Origin: a virus
Strand: one strand, 5' to 3'
Virus record (IMG/VR): IMGVR_UViG_3300037584_005151
Span: 1-25,424 of that record
Length of the DNA stretch: 25,424 nucleotides
This document shows positions 23,375 through 25,424 of this stretch, one piece after another; positions within the stretch are counted from its first letter, which is position 1; each line of letters begins with the position of its first letter. The notes below the pieces were generated by a model, which was not told where the DNA came from, did not search any database, and saw nothing but the letters and a program-made list of their open reading frames with translations. Made by a program: the position numbers and the translations under genes.

Positions 23375-23790
23375 TACTTACCCGCTAGCTTTTTCCAAAC
23401 ACCAGTATTAATTCCTAATGCCGCCAAGTTTACACCCGGGTCATTTGGAGCTATACCATCCAATGGTCTTGCCCCATGCGGGGTTGCTCCTGAACTTCTG
23501 CTGGCTTCTCTATTCGAGAGAGGTTGCGTTCCTTCAAAAAGATTAACGCCATTATAAGCGTCTTTGCCAATTGCATCTAGCATTCTTTTTCTATTTTCTT
23601 GCATCTCTCTTTGTTTTCTTTCGTTATCAAATGAAGGAGCAACATATTTATTGGTTTGTTCAACAATTGTATTAGATGGTTGCAAAGCTTCTTTAATTAT
23701 GTTTTCGAGAAAGTTGCTTTCAATTAAAGCTTCCTCAATACATTCTTTAATAATTGGCTTGAGTGCCTTCTTTAAACCTTCTTTATTCAT
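23374..23790 (-). CDS. Unknown head-operon protein, scaffold-like C-terminus
   Basis: A 138-aa protein whose ATG directly follows the protease TAA with no gap. The N-terminus is an amphipathic helix (LKKALKPIIKECIEEALIES). The middle is polar, with an E-R-K-Q-R-E-M-Q-E-N-R-K-R-M helical stretch near 57-70. The end is GVWKKLAGK, similar to the QKLAGIK end of scaffold gp22. In T4 small prohead-core proteins (gp67, gp68) flank gp21, so a second core or scaffold component is plausible. The L-I-E and F-L-E positions near 22-29 could be cleavage sites. No domain is recognised. A GACTATTTA motif lies upstream within the protease's last codons. Confidence 0.78.
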   Translation of the reverse strand: MNKEGLKKALKPIIKECIEEALIESNFLENIIKEALQPSNTIVEQTNKYVAPSFDNERKQREMQENRKRMLDAIGKDAYNGVNLFEGTQPLSNREASRSSGATPHGARPLDGIAPNDPGVNLAALGINTGVWKKLAGK

Positions 23791-24414
23791 TTAATCTCCA
23801 AGAATCTTTTTAAATAGTCCATCTATGTTGCTTTCTCTTTGTTCTCTTAACTTTGTAGAAAACTTGATTGCCGTCTTCTTGTCATCTTTTGGAAAGACAT
23901 AAGCATTGGGGGTCGATGGTTCCGATACTATGTCAAAACAAATAAGTTGGAAATCATCTTCGACAATCGTTTCGCCCAATTGTTCCCTGACCGATCCAAG
24001 TCCTCGAGAAGAAATACCAAGCTTGACACCTGCATTAATCAGGTCTTTTAAAATTCTTCCGCTTGGAGTATCAAGTACCTTGATCTTACCCATGACATCT
24101 TTACCTTCCCACCAACAGTTTGTAACCATGTGAGAAACATTTTTAAGATTTACAACAGAGTCATCTGGGTGGTCTAATTCACCGCAGGCACGATTATCCT
24201 TTACAATAATCATGTAATTGTCTATCTCTCTTTTTAAAACTTTCATTGGGTATTTTCTACCATTTCCGTTTTTTGTGTCTGCCGTTTGAATACGACCAGT
24301 TAGATAGATGACACCTTCTTGGACAACTTCGTTTTTTTCTGCTTCCGTTAAGAGATCAAGACAACGTCCGTCCGGACATAAAGCATGAAATTCTCTTAAT
24401 AATTGTTTAGACAT
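23791..24414 (-). CDS. 21: Prohead core protease gp21
   Basis: A 207-aa serine protease of the T4 gp21 family, which digests the prohead scaffold and trims capsid proteins before DNA packaging. The catalytic His is likely H82 in CGELDHPDD, and the catalytic Ser lies in GVKLGISSRGLGS (S135 or S136). The conserved N-terminal part has G-x-I-Q-TADTKNGNGRKYP, and FDIVSEPSTPNAYV lies near residue 165, all typical of the family. Length is near the 212 aa of T4 gp21. The ATG at 24414 has CTGGAGAGAAG upstream. It follows a hairpin terminator and opens the head operon. The C-terminal region is predicted helical and ends with LFKKILGD. Confidence 0.94.
   Translation of the reverse strand: MSKQLLREFHALCPDGRCLDLLTEAEKNEVVQEGVIYLTGRIQTADTKNGNGRKYPMKVLKREIDNYMIIVKDNRACGELDHPDDSVVNLKNVSHMVTNCWWEGKDVMGKIKVLDTPSGRILKDLINAGVKLGISSRGLGSVREQLGETIVEDDFQLICFDIVSEPSTPNAYVFPKDDKKTAIKFSTKLREQRESNIDGLFKKILGD
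23811..23819 (-). promoter_or_regulatory. RACTANTTA motif within the protease 3' end
   Basis: Reads GACTATTTA on the minus strand, inside the final codons of gp21 and 20 bases before the next ATG. Its spacing matches the intergenic copies, but it is also coding sequence, so chance is a fair alternative. Confidence 0.3.
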
Positions 24415-24430
24415 TCTTCTCTCCAGTAAA

Positions 24431-24454
24431 ATAATGGGCGGGCGCTACCCGCCC
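24431..24454 (-). terminator. Hairpin terminator or attenuator upstream of protease gene
   Basis: Perfect 7-bp stem GGGCGGG (24436-24442) and CCCGCCC (24448-24454) with a 5-base loop. On the minus strand it is followed by ATTATTTT. It begins 3 bases after the stop of a possible 19-codon ORF and lies just upstream of the protease start. Its stem is the most GC-rich sequence nearby. Confidence 0.7.
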
Positions 24455-24457
24455 GTT

Positions 24458-24517
24458 TCAGGATCCGCTGCAACAGCGTCTCACGGGCTGTAATACCCAG
24501 CGCTTAATCATCGACAT
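24458..24517 (-). CDS. Possible 19-aa basic peptide with perfect ribosome-binding site
   Basis: An ATG at 24517 is preceded by AGGAGGTGAGC, an ideal Shine-Dalgarno match with 5 bases spacing. The frame encodes MSMIKRWVLQPVRRCCSGS and ends in TGA at 24458-24460. It starts inside the last codons of the membrane-protein gene in another frame. The stop lies 3 bases before a strong hairpin terminator. The frame itself contains a small hairpin CGCTG-TTG-CAGCG. It could be a micro-protein, a leader peptide of an attenuator, or a ribosome-binding site left from a lost gene. No homologue is known to me. Confidence 0.4.
   Translation of the reverse strand: MSMIKRWVLQPVRRCCSGS
24466..24478 (-). other. 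Small perfect hairpin inside the 19-aa ORF
   Basis: CGCTG and CAGCG form a 5-bp stem around a 3-base loop, with a further GCTG/CAGC pair available just upstream in minus-strand order (24503-24488). Together with the next hairpin this makes the RNA before the protease gene strongly structured. Confidence 0.4.
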
Positions 24518-24833
24518 GCTCACCTCCTGATCTCGACGATAGCCTTAGTCCAAAATCATCGACCAAGACCGAAATTAAATATGATGTCCCAGCCGATAAA
24601 CAGCCAAGCAAAAAAACATTCACGAATGAACGTTCATAGTTAATTAGTTCAGTATACGGAGAAAGACACGAAACAAATACTCCAACCCAAAAGCCCATAC
24701 ACAAAGGGCAGTTGAACAAGGTATTCCATTTTTTGCTGTAATCTTTTTTTGGTCTTATGTCTTCAAAGATTTTTCCATAAACGATTATGAACGTCATACC
24801 ATAGCAGACTAAAATAAAATTTAATAAATTCAA
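24504..24833 (-). CDS. Small membrane protein, DUF1360-like
   Basis: About 109 aa with three likely membrane segments: LLNFILVCYGMTFIIVYG at the start, CPLCMGFWVGVFVSCLS in the middle, and FVNVFLLGCLSAGTSYLISV near the end. The C-P-x-C-x-G-F-W-V motif is what I associate with the DUF1360 family, whose function is unknown. The tail is polar and acidic (GGEHVDD). I chose TTG at 24833 because GTGAGG precedes it by 5-6 bases; TTG at 24878 has no ribosome-binding site, and ATG at 24797 would remove half of the first membrane segment. It begins just after the stop of the preceding gene. A membrane protein next to head genes is unexpected; it may act on the host envelope, but this is not shown. Confidence 0.7.
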   Translation of the reverse strand: MNLLNFILVCYGMTFIIVYGKIFEDIRPKKDYSKKWNTLFNCPLCMGFWVGVFVSCLSPYTELINYERSFVNVFLLGCLSAGTSYLISVLVDDFGLRLSSRSGGEHVDD

Positions 24834-24840
24834 GAAATCC

Positions 24841-25424
24841 TCACTCGTATGTATAGCGACCGTATAAGTAAGGTGCAAACAAGTTGTTTTGTACGATAGA
24901 TCCTTTTTTCTCTTCAGCGGGAACCTCTCCGAGTTCTGTGGAGTATTCTCCGTCTGGAGATAGCAGGTGGTCGTCGCTCATGTCATCGTAGGCGGTTGAT
25001 CCTTTGATGTATGCTTCTTCTGTACTCATCCACTCAGAAATAACTTTGAGGGCAATCTTATTGGGTTCAGATTGTGAAGACTTCATTATCTTGCCTTCAA
25101 GCGAACCATAAACATTGCCGCCTTGAATAGAGTCGTACTCAAGAATACCTTTTGCTCTCATAAACTCTAATAGCCTAGCTTCAGCGCCATAGGTAAAATC
25201 AGAGATTGTTTCTTTGGCAAACGCCATGATCATGCCACCGTTTTGCTTAAGAACAATGTCAATGTCTTTATGATCCAAGATCATTATGTCACCATTGATC
25301 GCTGACCTGGTATTTAGCCCAAAGTCAATTCTATCTTTTGCAACAACTTCGATCTTGATACCGGACTCTTCTGTAGGTTGATCAACTTTTTCTTCGTCTC
25401 CAACAATTGAAATGTTAATCGCCA
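24841..25424 (-). CDS. Unknown protein, N-terminus beyond the window edge
   Basis: The frame is open from the window edge to a TGA at 24841-24843, giving 193 visible residues. An ATG at 25284 exists, but the frame continues upstream without a stop with protein-like sequence (INISIVGDEEKVDQPTEESG, then IKIEVVAKDRIDFGLNTRS), so the true start is probably outside. Later parts include DHKDIDIVLKQNGGMIMAFA, ISDFTYGAEARLLEFMRAKG and IQGGNVYGSLEGKI. The acidic C-terminus ends LYGRYTYE. No family recognised. In T4 the portal (20) and small prohead proteins precede gene 21, so a prohead-associated role is possible by position only. Confidence 0.75.
   Translation of the reverse strand, partial: AINISIVGDEEKVDQPTEESGIKIEVVAKDRIDFGLNTRSAINGDIMILDHKDIDIVLKQNGGMIMAFAKETISDFTYGAEARLLEFMRAKGILEYDSIQGGNVYGSLEGKIMKSSQSEPNKIALKVISEWMSTEEAYIKGSTAYDDMSDDHLLSPDGEYSTELGEVPAEEKKGSIVQNNLFAPYLYGRYTYE

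Overview
The window looks like part of the late (structural) region of a T4-superfamily contractile-tailed phage. Every supported gene is on the minus strand, so the biological reading order runs from position 25424 down to 1. Genes are tightly packed, most start codons have clear Shine-Dalgarno sequences, and the DNA is moderately AT-rich. Recognisable T4-type parts are prohead protease (gp21), prohead scaffold (gp22), major capsid protein (gp23), neck and tail-completion proteins (gp13/14/15-like), contractile sheath (gp18), two tail-tube paralogues (gp19-like) and a baseplate-hub protein (gp26-like). The fibre repeats, and sheath and capsid proteins longer than in T4, suggest an aquatic or marine T4-like phage. 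That is inference, and the host cannot be read from this window.

Layout in transcription order. (1) 25424-24458: the 3' part of an unknown gene, a small DUF1360-like membrane protein, and a possible 19-residue ORF with a perfect ribosome-binding site that runs into a hairpin terminator. (2) 24414-22679: protease gp21, a 138-aa protein of unknown function, a phage-encoded homologue of ribosomal protein bS21, and a small structural-type protein. (3) 22667-13222: about 9.4 kb of fibre or adhesin-like proteins (1589, 369, 758 and 365 aa) with shared repeats and domains. (4) 13144-10075: scaffold gp22 and major capsid gp23, closed by a strong terminator. (5) 9993-8061: a possible 32-aa ORF, two paralogous capsid-associated candidates, and a 57-aa Lys/Ala-rich protein. 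(6) 7970-1: neck (13, 14), tail terminator (15), sheath (18), two tube genes (19-like), hub (26-like), and the start of another baseplate-region gene cut by the window edge.

How the genes work together. gp22 forms the core around which gp23 assembles, and gp21 then degrades the core and trims gp23. The 13/14/15-like proteins close the head and cap the tail. Sheath, tube and hub proteins build the contractile tail, and the fibre cluster presumably supplies host recognition. Unusual points are the fibre cluster lying between genes 21 and 22, the absence of terminase genes 16/17 between 15 and 18, a bS21 gene inside the head-assembly operon, a related inserted domain in the sheath and a capsid-region protein, and a recurring RACTANTTA motif (plus one CTATTTA-core variant) about 20-35 bases upstream of many start codons, often just after a terminator. 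That motif is the best candidate here for an undescribed late promoter. No tRNA, CRISPR array, insertion sequence or plus-strand gene was found.
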